A stretch of 64,000 bases of DNA from Cellulomonas massiliensis JC225. GTDB lineage: Bacteria > Actinomycetota > Actinomycetes > Actinomycetales > Cellulomonadaceae. The notes below the pieces were generated by a model. The model was not told the origin of the DNA. It was given only the letters and a program-made list of their open reading frames with translations, and made no database searches. Shown here in pieces: positions 17,097 to 27,860 of this stretch; positions within the stretch are counted from its first letter, which is position 1, and the number at the start of each line of letters is the position of its first letter. Location: NCBI RefSeq assembly GCF_000312005.1, contig NZ_HE978588.1, positions 2,664,892 to 2,728,891 of the forward strand, read 5' to 3'. The position numbers were made by a program, and so were the translations under genes.

Positions 17097-17977
17097 ATCC
17101 CCACCTGGGTCATGAGCGATCCGACCTCGGTCTTCGAGAGCACGCGCGTGCGGCCCGGCTTGAGCTCGCCGAGCTTGATCGGGCCGATCTGCGTGCGGAC
17201 CAGCCGCGTGACCGGGTGACCGACCTCCTCGAAGATCCGCCGCACGACGCGGTTGCGCCCCTCGTGCAGCACGAGCTCGACGAGGCTCGCGTGCGGCAGC
17301 GCCTGCACGATGCGCACCGCGTCGACCGCGACGGGACCGTCCTCGAGCTGGACGCCGCGCGTGAGCTGCTGCACCAGCCGGTTCGGCACGTGGCCCTCGA
17401 CCTCGGCGAGGTACGTCTTCGGGGCGCCGTGCGAGGGGTGCGAGAGCCGGTTCGCGAGCTCGCCGTCGTTCGTCAGCAGCAGCAGGCCCTCGGTGTCCGC
17501 GTCGAGGCGACCGACGTGGAAGAGCCGCTCGGTGCGGTCCCTGACGAACTCGGCCACGGTCGGGCGACCGTCCGGGTCGTGCATCGCCGAGACGACGCCC
17601 TTCGGCTTGTTGAGCGCGATGGTGACGGCCGACGCGTCGAGCTGCACCCGCATGCCGTCGACGTGGATCACCGCCGTGGCCGGGTCCACCCGGACGCCCA
17701 GCTCGAGCACCGGCTGGCCGTCGACGGTCACGCGGCCGTCCGCGATCAGCTGCTCGCACGCGCGCCGCGAGCCGAGGCCGGCGGAGGCGAGCACCTTCTG
17801 CAGCCGCACGCCGTCGGGGTCGTGCACGTCCACGGGCTCGGGCGCGGGCGCCCGGCGCGAGGACCGCGGCGGGCCCTGCGGACGGGAGCGCTGACCCGAG
17901 GACGCCGACCGCGCCGGGCCCCTGCCCTGGGCGGAGCCCCCGCGTCCTCGTCCCCCACCACGTCGGTCCTGGTTCAT
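17093..17977 (-). CDS. rluB: 23S rRNA pseudouridine synthase (RluB/RsuA family)
   Basis: 294 residues. The first 48 residues are a basic, Gly/Arg/Pro-rich tail typical of actinobacterial members. An S4 RNA-binding domain follows (VRLQKVLASAGLGSRRACEQLIADG), then the synthase domain with catalytic Asp in GRLDADTEGLLLLTNDG. RluB versus another RsuA-type specificity is inferred from position after scpB. ATG overlaps the scpB stop (ATGA). Confidence 0.92.
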   Translation of the reverse strand: MNQDRRGGGRGRGGSAQGRGPARSASSGQRSRPQGPPRSSRRAPAPEPVDVHDPDGVRLQKVLASAGLGSRRACEQLIADGRVTVDGQPVLELGVRVDPATAVIHVDGMRVQLDASAVTIALNKPKGVVSAMHDPDGRPTVAEFVRDRTERLFHVGRLDADTEGLLLLTNDGELANRLSHPSHGAPKTYLAEVEGHVPNRLVQQLTRGVQLEDGPVAVDAVRIVQALPHASLVELVLHEGRNRVVRRIFEEVGHPVTRLVRTQIGPIKLGELKPGRTRVLSKTEVGSLMTQVGM

Positions 17978-18723
17978 CGCACCTCTCCTGAGTCGGCTCC
18001 CTCGAGCGCGTCGAAGTCGGGCAGGTACGGCGCGAGGGGCGGCAGCTCGTCGAGGCTCGAGAGCCCCAGCCGCTCCAGGAAGTATCCCGTGGTCGCGTAC
18101 AGCACCGCACCGCTGCTCGGCTCGGTGCCGACCTCGGCGACGAGACCGCGCGCCGTGAGCGTGCGGACCACCCCGTCCACGTTCACCCCGCGGACGGCCG
18201 AGACCTGCCCGCGCGTGACCGGCTGCCGGTAGGCGATCACCGCCAGCGTCTCGAGGGCCGCCTGCGTGAGCCGCGCCGTCTGGCCGTCGAGGACGAAGCG
18301 CCCGACGACGTCCGCGTAGGCCGGGGCGGAGTACACGCGCCAGCCCTCGCCGGCACGCCGTAGCTCCCAGCCGCGGGGGCGCCCGCCGCTCGCGCCGCGG
18401 TACTCCGCCGCCAGCTCGTCGAGCAGCTCCTCGACGCGCGAGGTCGGCAGCGCGAGCGCCGTCGCGAGCCGCACCGCCGGGATCGGCTCGTCGGCGACCA
18501 TGAGCACGGCCTCGAGCGCCGCCAGCGCGCCGCCGGGCAGCGCCTCGACGTCGAAGGCGAGCTCGTCCGCGGCGGGCGCGCCCGTGGCCCCGTCGGCGGG
18601 CGCGCCGGTGAGCCCGTCGGCGGGCCCACCGGTGGGCCGATCGTGGGGCACGGCGTCGGGCGCGGTGCCCGGCGGCGCGTCGGCCGCGGCGGGAGCCGGG
18701 TGGTCGGGGTGCTCGTCGCTCAT
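17974..18723 (-). CDS. scpB: Segregation and condensation protein B
   Basis: 249 residues. An approximately 55-residue Pro/Ala/Asp-rich N-terminal tail precedes the paired winged-helix domains (ALEAVLMVADEPIP, RLTQAALETLAVIAYRQPVTRGQ, LVAEVG). With ScpA and SMC it forms the bacterial condensin complex. The tail is longer than in Firmicutes. ATG overlaps the scpA stop by 4 bases. Confidence 0.95.
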   Translation of the reverse strand: MSDEHPDHPAPAAADAPPGTAPDAVPHDRPTGGPADGLTGAPADGATGAPAADELAFDVEALPGGALAALEAVLMVADEPIPAVRLATALALPTSRVEELLDELAAEYRGASGGRPRGWELRRAGEGWRVYSAPAYADVVGRFVLDGQTARLTQAALETLAVIAYRQPVTRGQVSAVRGVNVDGVVRTLTARGLVAEVGTEPSSGAVLYATTGYFLERLGLSSLDELPPLAPYLPDFDALEGADSGEVR

Positions 18724-19700
18724 GCGTGGTCCTCCTGCTGCGCCGCGGCGGCGGCCACGGGGTCGGTGCGGCCGGCGGCCGGTGCCTCGGTGGTCGGGCC
18801 GGCGGCGGGCTCCGCGGTGGTGTCGAGCTGGTCGAAGTCGTCGGAGACCTCGACGTCGCCCTCGGCCGCACCCGTCCACCGCACGGTGAGCTCCCCGAGC
18901 GGGGTGACCTGGTCGAACCCGACCGCGCCCTCCCGGAACAGCTCGAGCAGCGCGAGGAAGCGCGCGACGACGACGATGGTCGAGCCGGCGTCGCCGACGA
19001 GCGCGCGGAACGACGTCGCGCCCGAGTGCCGGAGCCGGTCCACCAGCACGGCGGCCTGCTCGCGCACGCTCACCGGCGGGGCGTGCAGGTGGCTCAGGTC
19101 GACCCCCGGCGGCGCCGCCCGGGGCGTGAGCGCCTTCGCGGCCAGCTGCGCGAGCTGGTCCGGGCCGACCTGGAACACGAGCTCGGGCAGGAGCGCGGCC
19201 AGCTGCGGCTCGAGCTGCACGACCCGCGGGAACCGGCGCCCCTCGGTCGCCATCCGCTCCGCCAGGTCGCCCGCGAGGCGCTTGTACGCGCGGTACTGCA
19301 GCAGCCGCGCGAACAGCAGGTCGCGTGCCTCCAGCAGCTCGAGGTCCTCGGCGTCCTCGACGTCGCCGGACGGCAGCAGCCGCGCGGCCTTGAGGTCGAG
19401 CAGCGTCGCCGCGACGACGAGGAACTCGCTCGCGCGCGACAGGTCCCACTCCCGCTCCGCCTGCCGGATGTACCCGATGAACTCGTCCGTCACGCGCGCG
19501 AGCGCGACCTCCGTGATGTCGAGCTTGTGCTTGGCGATGAGCCCGAGCAGCAGGTCGAACGGTCCGGAGAAGTTGTCGAGGTGGACCTCGAACCCCTGCG
19601 TGCCCCGGGGCGCCGCGTCCGCGCCCGGCCCGGCGCCGGGCGTCCCGAGGGTCGTCGCCCCGTGGTCAGACGGCGCCCCGCCGTCAGGCGGCGTCGCCAC
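18720..19700 (-). CDS. scpA: Segregation and condensation protein A (kleisin)
   Basis: 326 residues. Family signature FEVHLDNFSGPFDLLLGLIAKHKLDITEVALARVTDEF near residues 37-73 and SEFLVVAATLLDLKAARLLP; the C-terminal winged helix includes VVVARFLALLELFREGAV. It bridges the SMC heads. The GTG start at 19700 overlaps the parA end by 17 bases; the long N-terminal and C-terminal Ala/Pro tails look unstructured. Confidence 0.95.
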   Translation of the reverse strand: MATPPDGGAPSDHGATTLGTPGAGPGADAAPRGTQGFEVHLDNFSGPFDLLLGLIAKHKLDITEVALARVTDEFIGYIRQAEREWDLSRASEFLVVAATLLDLKAARLLPSGDVEDAEDLELLEARDLLFARLLQYRAYKRLAGDLAERMATEGRRFPRVVQLEPQLAALLPELVFQVGPDQLAQLAAKALTPRAAPPGVDLSHLHAPPVSVREQAAVLVDRLRHSGATSFRALVGDAGSTIVVVARFLALLELFREGAVGFDQVTPLGELTVRWTGAAEGDVEVSDDFDQLDTTAEPAAGPTTEAPAAGRTDPVAAAAAQQEDHA

Positions 19701-20553
19701 GGGCGATGAGCTCGCGCGCGAGCTGCCGGTAGGCGATCGCTCCCGCGTGGGTGGGGGCGTAGCTCGTGATCGGCTCGGCGGCGACCGTCGCGTCCGGGAA
19801 CTTCACCGTCCGGCCGATGACCGTCTGCAGCAGCGTGTCGCCGAACGCCTCGTGCACCCGGGCGACGACCTCGCGCGCGTGCAGCGTCCGGGCGTCGTAC
19901 ATCGTCGCCAGGATGCCGTCGACCTCCAGGCGGGGGTTCAGCCGGTCCCGGACCTTGTCGATCGTCTCGACGAGCAGCGCGACGCCGCGCAGCGCGAAGA
20001 ACTCGCACTCCAGCGGGATGAGGACCCCGTGGGCGGCCGTGAGCGCGTTCACGGTCAGCAGGCCCAGGGACGGCTGGCAGTCGACGAGGACGACGTCGTA
20101 GTCGTCGAGCGCGGGCCGCAGGACGCGCGCCAGGATCGACTCGCGCGCGACCTCCCCCACGAGCTGCACCTCGGCGGCCGAGAGGTCGATGTTGGCCGGC
20201 AGCAGGTCCAGGCCCTCGACGCCCGTCGTGCGCACGACCTCCTCGAGCCGCGCGTTGCGGTCCATCAGCAGGTTGTAGACGGTGAGCTCGAGCTCGTGCG
20301 GGTTGATGCCGAGACCGACCGACGCCGCGCCCTGCGGGTCGAAGTCGACCACGAGCACGCGCCGGCCGTACTCGGCCAGCGCCGCCGCGAGGTTGATGGT
20401 GGTCGTCGTCTTGCCGACGCCGCCCTTCTGGTTGCACATCGCGATGACCCGCGCGGGGCCGTGCGACGGCAGCGGCGCGGGGACGGGGAAGTCGGGCAGC
20501 GGGCGGCCGACGACGTCGACCTGGGGCTGCGTGCTCACCGTGTCGTTGCTCAC
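19684..20553 (-). CDS. parA: ParA/Soj-family chromosome-partition ATPase
   Basis: 289 residues. Deviant Walker A KGGVGKTT at 43-50, DFDPQGAASVGLG, VDCQPSLGLLTVNAL (Walker B) and ECEFFALRGV. No ParB gene is adjacent; this scpAB-linked ParA paralogue is common in actinobacteria and differs from the origin-proximal parAB pair. First gene of the scpAB operon. GTG start at 20553; a later in-frame GTG at 20538 is possible. Confidence 0.92.
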   Translation of the reverse strand: MSNDTVSTQPQVDVVGRPLPDFPVPAPLPSHGPARVIAMCNQKGGVGKTTTTINLAAALAEYGRRVLVVDFDPQGAASVGLGINPHELELTVYNLLMDRNARLEEVVRTTGVEGLDLLPANIDLSAAEVQLVGEVARESILARVLRPALDDYDVVLVDCQPSLGLLTVNALTAAHGVLIPLECEFFALRGVALLVETIDKVRDRLNPRLEVDGILATMYDARTLHAREVVARVHEAFGDTLLQTVIGRTVKFPDATVAAEPITSYAPTHAGAIAYRQLARELIARGDAA

Positions 20554-20627
20554 CGCGCCATCACCACGCCCGACAACCTACCCGAGCACGGGCGCACGAC
20601 CGCGTGCGACGTCCGGTGTGGCGCCAC

Positions 20628-21647
20628 TCAGAGCGGCAGGAACACGTCGACCGCGATGGCGATCGACAGCAGCGACAGGTACGTGATGGAGGCGTGGAAC
20701 ACCCAGATCGCGTTGAGGCGCCCGCGCTGGGGCTTGTCGGCCCGGCGCAGCAGCGTGATGCACGTCCACAGGAACCACGCACCGAGCGCCGTCGCGACCA
20801 GCGCGTACACCCACGTCATCCCGGCGGCCGGGACCAGCAGCAGGCTGCAGGCGATCATCGCGACCGTGTAGCCGATCATCTCGCGGGCGACCTTGGTGTC
20901 GGACGCGACGACCGGGAGCATCGGCACGCCGGCCGCCTCGTAGTCGCGGCGGAACTTCATCGACAGCGGCCAGTAGTGCGGCGGGGTCCAGAAGAAGATG
21001 ACGCCGAACAGCAGGACGGCGGGCCAGCCGATCCCGCCGGTCACGGCCGACCAGCCGATGAGCACCGGCATGCAGCCCGCGGACCCGCCCCAGACGATGT
21101 TCTGCGGCGTGCGGCGCTTGAGGATCATCGTGTAGCCGACGACGTAGATGAGGATCGCCGCGGCCGTGAGCCAGGCGGAGACCGGGTTCACCATGACGGC
21201 GAGCCAGACGAGCGACACCACGCCGAGCACGAGCCCGAACGTCAGCGCCGCACGCGGGGAGACCTCGCCCGTCACCGTCGGACGGCGCTTCGTCCGGTGC
21301 ATGACCTGGTCGATGTCGCGGTCGAGGTAGCAGTTCAGCGTGTTGGCCGACCCGGCCGCCGCCGCACCGCCGACGAGCGTCGCGAGCACCAGGCCGATGC
21401 TGGGCAGGCCGCCCTCGGCCAGGATCATCGTCGGGATCGTCGTCACCAGCAGCAGCTCGATGACGCGGGGCTTGGTGAGCGCCAGGTACGCGCCCGCCCG
21501 CTTGCGCAGCGCCGCCAGCCGGTCGACGGGAGCCGGGGGGGCGGCAGCCCCGGTCGTGGCGCTCTCCCCCGGGGTCGTCGACGTCGGCGTGGCCGCCGCC
21601 CGGGCGGACGCGGCTCCGTCGAGCGACAGGGGGGTGGAGAGGCGCAC
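20628..21647 (-). CDS. ctaB: Protoheme IX farnesyltransferase (heme O synthase)
   Basis: 339 residues. UbiA-type prenyltransferase with about nine membrane segments. Motifs: [14 protein letters not shown], the first Asp-rich motif [19 protein letters not shown], second [17 protein letters not shown], and [11 protein letters not shown]. It farnesylates heme B to heme O for cytochrome oxidase. The first 45 residues are a low-complexity tail absent from most homologues, so a later start is possible, but no better one is evident. Confidence 0.95.
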   Translation of the reverse strand: MRLSTPLSLDGAASARAAATPTSTTPGESATTGAAAPPAPVDRLAALRKRAGAYLALTKPRVIELLLVTTIPTMILAEGGLPSIGLVLATLVGGAAAAGSANTLNCYLDRDIDQVMHRTKRRPTVTGEVSPRAALTFGLVLGVVSLVWLAVMVNPVSAWLTAAAILIYVVGYTMILKRRTPQNIVWGGSAGCMPVLIGWSAVTGGIGWPAVLLFGVIFFWTPPHYWPLSMKFRRDYEAAGVPMLPVVASDTKVAREMIGYTVAMIACSLLLVPAAGMTWVYALVATALGAWFLWTCITLLRRADKPQRGRLNAIWVFHASITYLSLLSIAIAVDVFLPL

Positions 21648-22044
21648 GCGCTGCGGCTCCGTTCGTCATCGGGGGTGCTGCAGCCATGCTACGGCCTGCG
21701 CCCCGCCGCAGGCCGCCGCGACGTGTGAGATCGGTCGCGTCGGGACCTGCGTCCCTTCCGCGGCGCGGTGACGTGCGGCATGGGAGCCGCGGCGGGTCCG
21801 GTGCGCCCCCGTCCTCGCATGGTGGGCGCTCGCCTCGCGCCCCACCGGGCGCGCTATAGGCTCGCTGAGGACGGTTCCGCAGACGAACCCACCCCGGCGA
21901 CGAGCCGGCCGCGACCCCGCGCCGGCACCTCTGCGACGACGACGGGTGCGCGGCGGCCCCGACCCCGACGAGCCCTCCCGCGGGCGGTCGGCCCAGGTCT
22001 GACACGGCACCCGGTGCACGACGCCCGGGTGGGAATGAGGTGCG
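21648..22044. other. 397-base gene-free region between divergent ctaB and tkt
   Basis: No plausible gene. It should hold both promoters. TAGCAT on the minus strand at 21686-21691 is a -10 candidate for ctaB, with an 8-bp hairpin (21693-21714) just upstream. TAGGCT at 21857-21862, inside TATAGGCT, is a -10 candidate for tkt and implies a leader of about 175 bases; no good -35 is seen. An imperfect hairpin spans 21821-21846. The tkt leader is GC-rich and I recognise no riboswitch in it. Confidence 0.55.
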
Positions 22045-24213
22045 GTGAACGCGAAGGCTCCCCTGGCTCGGACGGTCGGCTGGACCGATCTCGACGTGCG
22101 TGCGGTCGACACCGTGCGCGTGCTCGCGGCGGACGCGGTCGAGAAGGTCGGCAACGGGCACCCGGGCACCGCGATCAGCCTCGCGCCCGCGGCGTACCTG
22201 CTCTACCAGAACGTCCTGCGCCACGACCCGACGGACACCCACTGGCTGGGTCGCGACCGCTTCGTCCTCTCCGCCGGGCACAGCTGCCTGACGCAGTACA
22301 TCCAGCTCTACCTCGGCGGCTTCGGGCTCGAGCTCGAGGACCTCCAGGCGCTGCGGACGTGGGGCTCGAAGACGCCGGGCCACCCGGAGTACAAGCACAC
22401 CGAGGGCGTCGAGATCACGACCGGCCCGCTGGGCCAGGGCCTCGCGTCGGCCGTCGGCTTCGCGATGGCGCAGCGCCGCGAGCGGGGCATCCTCGACCCC
22501 GACGCCGCTCCCGGCACGAGCCCGTTCGACCACTACACCTTCGTCATCGCGTCCGACGGCGACCTGCAGGAGGGCGTGACCAGCGAGGCGTCGTCCATCG
22601 CGGGGACGCAGGAGCTCGGCAACCTCATCGTCCTGTGGGACGACAACCACATCTCGATCGAGGGCGACACGGAGATCGCGTTCACCGAGGACGTGCTCGC
22701 GCGCTACGAGGCGTACGGCTGGCACGTGCAGTTCGTCGACTGGACCGCCGGCGGCGAGTACCGCGAGGACGTCGACGCCCTGGCGGCCGCGATCGAGGCG
22801 GCGAAGGCCGTCACCGACAAGCCGTCGTTCATCGGGCTGCGCACGCTCATCGCGTGGCCGACCCCCGGCAAGACCGACGACCACTCGTCCCACGGCTCGA
22901 AGCTCGGCACCGACGCGGTCCGCGGCCTCAAGGAGCTGCTCGGCTTCGACCCCGACCGGACGTTCGAGGTCTCCGACGAGGTGCTCGCGCACACCCGGTC
23001 GCTCGCCGACCGCGCCCGCGAGGCCCGCGCGACGTGGCAGGAGGGCTTCGACGCCTGGGCCGCCGCGAACCCGGAGAAGAAGGCGCTGCTGGACCGCCTG
23101 CAGGCGCGCGAGCTGCCTGCGGGCTGGGAGGACGCCCTGCCGGTGTTCGAGGCCGGCAAGGCCGTCGCCACCCGCGCCGCGTCCGGCAACGTGCTCTCGG
23201 CGATCGGGCCGGTGCTGCCCGAGCTCTGGGGCGGCTCGGCGGACCTCGCGGGCTCGAACAACACGACCATGAAGGGCCAGCCGTCCTTCCTGCCGGCGAA
23301 GCGCTCGACGCACGAGTTCGCGGGCGACGAGTACGGCCGGACGCTGCACTTCGGCATCCGCGAGCACGGCATGGGCGCGATCCTCTCCGGCATCACGCTG
23401 CACGGGCTCACGCGCCCCTACGGCGGCACCTTCCTGCAGTTCGCCGACTACATGCGCGGCTCGGTGCGGCTCGCCTCGCTCATGGGCGCCCCCGCCGTCT
23501 ACGTGTGGACGCACGACTCGATCGGCCTCGGCGAGGACGGCCCGACGCATCAGCCCGTCGAGCACCTCACCGCGCTGCGCGCGATCCCGGGCCTCACCGT
23601 CGTCCGGCCGGCCGACGCGAACGAGACTGCGCAGGCCTGGAAGGCGATCCTCGAGCACACGTCCGGCCCGGTCGGCCTCATCCTCACCCGGCAGAACGTG
23701 CCCACGTTCCCGCGCGGCGAGGACGGCTTCGCGGGCGCGGAGGGCGTCGCGCGCGGCGCGTACGTCCTGCTCGAGGCCAGCACCGGCACCCCCGAGGTCA
23801 TCCTCGTCGGCACCGGCTCGGAGGTGCAGCTCGCGGTCGAGGCGCGCGCGGTCCTCGAGAGCGAGGGTGTCCCGACGCGCGTGGTCTCGATGCCGTCGTT
23901 CGAGTGGTTCGCCGAGCAGGACGACGCGTACCGCGAGTCGGTGCTCCCGGCGTCCGTGCGTGCCCGGGTGTCCGTCGAGGCGGGCATCGCCATGTCGTGG
24001 CGGGGCGTCGTCGGCGACGCGGGCCGCAGCGTCTCGCTCGAGCACTTCGGCGCCTCGGCGGACTACGAGACGCTCTACCGCGAGTTCGGCATCACGGCGG
24101 AGGCCGTCGTGGCCGCGGCCCGCGAGTCGCTCGCCGCCGCCGGCGGCGCCGGCGCCCCGACGGGCTCGGAGGCCGCACCGACGAGCACGGGCACGGGAGA
24201 CCAGCAGGCCTGA
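22045..24213 (+). CDS. tkt: Transketolase
   Basis: 722 residues. Thiamine diphosphate motif [13 protein letters not shown] through [10 protein letters not shown], active-site region [14 protein letters not shown], and the pyrimidine domain with [15 protein letters not shown] and [15 protein letters not shown]. It moves two-carbon units in the pentose-phosphate pathway. GTG start at 22045 with GAGG upstream (22037-22040); an Ala/Gly/Thr tail follows the last domain. First gene of tkt-tal-zwf-opcA-pgl; tal follows after 55 bases with its own ribosome site. Confidence 0.97.
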   Translation: MNAKAPLARTVGWTDLDVRAVDTVRVLAADAVEKVGNGHPGTAISLAPAAYLLYQNVLRHDPTDTHWLGRDRFVLSAGHSCLTQYIQLYLGGFGLELEDLQALRTWGSKTPGHPEYKHTEGVEITTGPLGQGLASAVGFAMAQRRERGILDPDAAPGTSPFDHYTFVIASDGDLQEGVTSEASSIAGTQELGNLIVLWDDNHISIEGDTEIAFTEDVLARYEAYGWHVQFVDWTAGGEYREDVDALAAAIEAAKAVTDKPSFIGLRTLIAWPTPGKTDDHSSHGSKLGTDAVRGLKELLGFDPDRTFEVSDEVLAHTRSLADRAREARATWQEGFDAWAAANPEKKALLDRLQARELPAGWEDALPVFEAGKAVATRAASGNVLSAIGPVLPELWGGSADLAGSNNTTMKGQPSFLPAKRSTHEFAGDEYGRTLHFGIREHGMGAILSGITLHGLTRPYGGTFLQFADYMRGSVRLASLMGAPAVYVWTHDSIGLGEDGPTHQPVEHLTALRAIPGLTVVRPADANETAQAWKAILEHTSGPVGLILTRQNVPTFPRGEDGFAGAEGVARGAYVLLEASTGTPEVILVGTGSEVQLAVEARAVLESEGVPTRVVSMPSFEWFAEQDDAYRESVLPASVRARVSVEAGIAMSWRGVVGDAGRSVSLEHFGASADYETLYREFGITAEAVVAAARESLAAAGGAGAPTGSEAAPTSTGTGDQQA

Positions 24214-24268
24214 GCGCACGGTCGAGACGGGCCGGCTCCAGCCCGGCCCGGGTAGGAGGGGAACCACG

Positions 24269-25405
24269 ATGACCACGAGCACCACCCCGCTGGGCCGGCT
24301 CGTCGAGGCGGGCGTCGCCGTCTGGCTCGACGACCTGTCCCGTGAGCGGCTCCGCACCGGCAACCTCGCGCAGCTCGTCGAGAAGGGCGTCGTGGGCGTC
24401 ACGACCAACCCGACGATCTTCGCCTCGGCCCTGGCCAAGGGCGACGCGTACGACGAGCGGCTGCGCGAGCTCGCCGCCCGCGGCGCGGACGTCGACCAGG
24501 CCGTGTTCACGATCACGACCGACGACGTCCGCGAGGCGGCCGACGTGCTGCGGCCGGTCTACGACCGCACGGACGGCGTCGACGGGCGCGTCTCGATCGA
24601 GGTGGACCCGCGCCTGGCGCGGGACACGCAGGCGACGATCGAGACCGCCCGGTCGCTGTGGACGACGGTCGACCGTCCGAACGTCTTCATCAAGATCCCC
24701 GCGACGGTCGAGGGCCTGCCGGCGATCACCGCCGTGCTGGCGGAGGGGATCAGCGTCAACGTGACGCTGATCTTCTCCCTCGAGCGCTACCGCGCCGTGC
24801 TCGACGCCTTCCTGGCCGGCCTGGAGCAGGCGAAGGCCAACGGGCACGAGCTGGCCCCGATCGCCTCGGTCGCCTCGTTCTTCGTCTCGCGCGTCGACGC
24901 GGCCGTGGACCCGCTGCTGGACGGCATCGGCACGCCCGAGGCGGCGGAGCTGCGCGGCAAGGCGGCGATCGCCAACGCCCGGCTCGCGTACGGCGTCTAC
25001 GAGGAGGTCGTCGCGAGCGAGCGCTGGAAGGCGCTCGCCGCCGCGGGGGCGCACCCGCAGCGTCCGTTGTGGGCGTCGACGGGCGTGAAGGACAAGGCGT
25101 ACCCGGACACGCTCTACGTCGACGAGCTCGTCGTCGCGGGCGTCGTCAACACGATGCCGGAGGCGACGCTCGACGCGGTGGCCGACCACGGCGGCGACGG
25201 CTCCGACACGGTCACCGGGCGGCAGGCGGAGGCCGGCGAGGTGCTCGAACGGCTCGGGGCGCTGGGCATCCGCATCGACGACGTGACGGAGCAGCTCGAG
25301 GTCGAGGGCGTCGACAAGTTCGAGAAGAGCTGGGCGCAGCTGGTCGAGACGGTCCGCGACGGGCTCTCGTCCGCCGACGAGGCCATCGCCGGGACCGCCC
25401 GGTGA
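24269..25405 (+). CDS. tal: Transaldolase
   Basis: 378 residues, the long actinobacterial/cyanobacterial type. Motifs: [21 protein letters not shown], the Schiff-base Lys in [16 protein letters not shown], and [10 protein letters not shown]. It transfers dihydroxyacetone units. ATG at 24269 has TAGGAGGGG 9 bases upstream, one of the strongest ribosome sites in the window. Stop overlaps the zwf start (GTGA). Confidence 0.97.
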   Translation: MTTSTTPLGRLVEAGVAVWLDDLSRERLRTGNLAQLVEKGVVGVTTNPTIFASALAKGDAYDERLRELAARGADVDQAVFTITTDDVREAADVLRPVYDRTDGVDGRVSIEVDPRLARDTQATIETARSLWTTVDRPNVFIKIPATVEGLPAITAVLAEGISVNVTLIFSLERYRAVLDAFLAGLEQAKANGHELAPIASVASFFVSRVDAAVDPLLDGIGTPEAAELRGKAAIANARLAYGVYEEVVASERWKALAAAGAHPQRPLWASTGVKDKAYPDTLYVDELVVAGVVNTMPEATLDAVADHGGDGSDTVTGRQAEAGEVLERLGALGIRIDDVTEQLEVEGVDKFEKSWAQLVETVRDGLSSADEAIAGTAR

Positions 25406-26943
25406 GCCCCGCGAAGGTGGCGGAGGGGAGCAACCCCCTCCGCGATCCTCGTGACCGCCGGCTCCCCCGCATCGCCGGGCCCTGCGGGCTCGTCATCTTC
25501 GGCGTCACCGGCGACCTCGCGCGCAAGAAGCTCATGCCGGCGATCTACGACCTGACGAACAGGGGGCTGCTGCCGCCGGGGTTCGCGCTCACCGGGTTCG
25601 CCCGCCGCGACTGGGCGGACCAGGACTTCGCGGAGATCGTCCACGACGCCGTCAAGGAGCACGCGCGCACGCCGTTCCGCGAGGCGACGTGGCGCCAGCT
25701 CTCCGAGGGCATCCGGTTCGTGCAGGGGTCCTTCGACGACGACGACGCGTTCGACCGGCTGCGGGAGACCGTCGAGGACCTCGACACCCGCCGTGGCACG
25801 GCGGGCAACCACGCGTTCTACCTCTCGATCCCGCCGAGCTCGTTCCCGGTCGTCTGCAAGCAGCTCGCCCGCTCGGGCCTGTCGCAGCCGCAGGAGGGCA
25901 CGTGGCGGCGCGTCGTCATCGAGAAGCCGTTCGGGCACGACCTCGCCAGCGCCCGGGAGCTGCAGGAGATCGTCTCGAGCGTCTTCCACCCGGACGACAT
26001 CTTCCGGATCGACCACTACCTCGGCAAGGAGACGGTGCAGAACCTGCTGGCGCTGCGGTTCGCCAACCAGCTGTTCGAGCCCATCTGGAACGCCAACTAC
26101 GTCGACCACGTGCAGATCACCATGGCCGAGGACATCGGCATCGGCGGCCGCGCGGGCTACTACGACGGCATCGGCGCGGCGCGCGACGTCATCCAGAACC
26201 ACCTGCTCCAGCTGCTCGCGCTCACCGCGATGGAGGAGCCGGTCTCGTTCTCCGCCTCCGACCTGCGCGCCGAGAAGGTGAAGGTGCTCTCCGCCGTGCG
26301 GCTGCCGCGCGACCTCGGGCGGCACACCGCCCGCGGGCAGTACACGGCGGGGTGGCAGGCCGGCGAGAAGGTCATCGGCTACGCGCAGGAGGAGGGCTTC
26401 AACCCGAGCTCCACGACGGAGACGTACGCCGCCATCCGGGTGGACATCGACACCCGCCGCTGGGCGGGCGTGCCGTTCTACCTGCGCACCGGCAAGCGCC
26501 TGGGCAAGCGCGTCACGGAGATCGCGGTCGTCTTCAAGCGGGCGCCGCACCTGCCGTTCGAGTCCACCTCGACGGAGGAGCTCGGCAAGAACGCTCTCGT
26601 CATCCGCGTCCAGCCCGACGAGGGCGTCACGCTGCGGTTCGGCGCGAAGGTGCCCGGCACGCAGATGGAGGTCCGCGACGTCACGATGGACTTCGGCTAC
26701 GGCCACGCGTTCACCGAGGCGTCCCCCGAGGCGTACGAGCGGCTGATCCTCGACGTGCTGCTCGGCGACCCGCCGCTGTTCCCGCAGAACGAGGAGGTCG
26801 AGCTCTCCTGGAAGATCCTCGACCCGATCACGTCGTACTGGGCGTCGAAGGGCAAGCCCGACGAGTACCCCGCCGGGACGTGGGGGCCGCCGTCGGCGGA
26901 CGAGATGATGGCGCGTGACGGCCGGTCCTGGAGGATGCCGTGA
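25402..26943 (+). CDS. zwf: Glucose-6-phosphate 1-dehydrogenase
   Basis: 513 residues. Nucleotide motif [21 protein letters not shown] near residues 32-52, EKPFGHD, the substrate and catalytic motif RIDHYLGKE, and LRTGKRL. It oxidises glucose 6-phosphate and makes NADPH. GTG start coupled to tal; stop coupled to opcA. Its C-terminal [10 protein letters not shown] is typical. Confidence 0.97.
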   Translation: MSPAKVAEGSNPLRDPRDRRLPRIAGPCGLVIFGVTGDLARKKLMPAIYDLTNRGLLPPGFALTGFARRDWADQDFAEIVHDAVKEHARTPFREATWRQLSEGIRFVQGSFDDDDAFDRLRETVEDLDTRRGTAGNHAFYLSIPPSSFPVVCKQLARSGLSQPQEGTWRRVVIEKPFGHDLASARELQEIVSSVFHPDDIFRIDHYLGKETVQNLLALRFANQLFEPIWNANYVDHVQITMAEDIGIGGRAGYYDGIGAARDVIQNHLLQLLALTAMEEPVSFSASDLRAEKVKVLSAVRLPRDLGRHTARGQYTAGWQAGEKVIGYAQEEGFNPSSTTETYAAIRVDIDTRRWAGVPFYLRTGKRLGKRVTEIAVVFKRAPHLPFESTSTEELGKNALVIRVQPDEGVTLRFGAKVPGTQMEVRDVTMDFGYGHAFTEASPEAYERLILDVLLGDPPLFPQNEEVELSWKILDPITSYWASKGKPDEYPAGTWGPPSADEMMARDGRSWRMP

Positions 26944-27860
26944 TCATCGACATGCAGGACACGACGACCCGGGACGTCGCGAAGCGGCTGCTGGTCGAGC
27001 GGGACGAGGGCGGCGCCGTCGCCCTGGGCCGGGTGCTGACCCTGCTGGTCGACACGGGCACGCACGACCCCGAGCACGCGATCGAGGCGGCGAACGACGC
27101 GAGCCGGGAGCACCCGTGCCGCGTGATCGTCGTCGCCCAGGACACCGAGAGCCGGGCCGAGCGCATCGACGCCCAGATCCGGCTCGGCGGCGACGCCGGC
27201 GCGAGCGAGGTCATCGTCCTGCGCCCGTCGGCGCCCGTGATGAAGCACCTCGACACCCTCGTCATGCCGCTGCTGCTGCCGGACGCGCCGATCGTCGCGT
27301 GGTGGCCGTTCGAGCCGCCCCCGGCGCCGTCCGAGCACCCGCTCGGTCGCATGGCGCAGCGACGGATCACCGACACGTCGCAGGCGGCGCACCCCGGCAA
27401 GGCGCTGCGCCAGCTCGCGGGCGTGTACGCCGAGGGCGACACGGACCTGTCGTGGACACGCGCGACGCTGTGGCGGGGGCTCATCGCGTCCACGCTCGAC
27501 CAGCCGCCGTTCGAGCCGGTGCGCAAGGCGTACATCTCCGGGGAGAGCACGCACACGTCGGTCGACATGGTCGCGGCGTGGTTCGCGCAGACCCTGCGCT
27601 GCCCGGTGCAGGTCGAGCGGTTCCCGGACGCGCCGGCGATCACGCAGGTGCGGCTCGAGCGCGCCAGCGGTGACATCGTGCTCGACCGCCCGGACGGCAA
27701 GACCGCCGCGCTGCACCAGCCCGGCCAGCCGGAGCACCGGATCGCGCTCCCCATCCGCCGCCTGCGCGAGTGCCTCACCGAGGAGCTGCGACGGCTGGAC
27801 CCCGACGAGGTCTACGGCGAGGTGCTCCGCAAGGGCCTGGCCCGCCTGGACGCGCAGTGA
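26940..27860 (+). CDS. opcA: Glucose-6-phosphate dehydrogenase assembly protein OpcA
   Basis: 306 residues. Recognised by its place directly after zwf and by family segments such as LTLLVDTGTHDPEHAIEAANDASREHPCR, MPLLLPDAPIVAWWPFEPP and DLSWTRATLWRGLIAS. OpcA promotes assembly and full activity of G6PDH in cyanobacteria and actinobacteria. GTG start overlaps the zwf stop. Confidence 0.95.
   Translation: MIIDMQDTTTRDVAKRLLVERDEGGAVALGRVLTLLVDTGTHDPEHAIEAANDASREHPCRVIVVAQDTESRAERIDAQIRLGGDAGASEVIVLRPSAPVMKHLDTLVMPLLLPDAPIVAWWPFEPPPAPSEHPLGRMAQRRITDTSQAAHPGKALRQLAGVYAEGDTDLSWTRATLWRGLIASTLDQPPFEPVRKAYISGESTHTSVDMVAAWFAQTLRCPVQVERFPDAPAITQVRLERASGDIVLDRPDGKTAALHQPGQPEHRIALPIRRLRECLTEELRRLDPDEVYGEVLRKGLARLDAQ

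Noticed and set aside
15284-18871. Possible gene fusions (cmk-tyrA-rluB frames longer than the families)
   Set aside because: Each extended frame is an out-of-frame reading of the neighbouring gene; 4-base GTGA/ATGA overlaps explain the junctions.
21648-22044. Hidden small gene or riboswitch in the ctaB-tkt gap
   Set aside because: No frame with a ribosome site and sensible composition, and no recognisable aptamer motif; simple GC-rich hairpins only.
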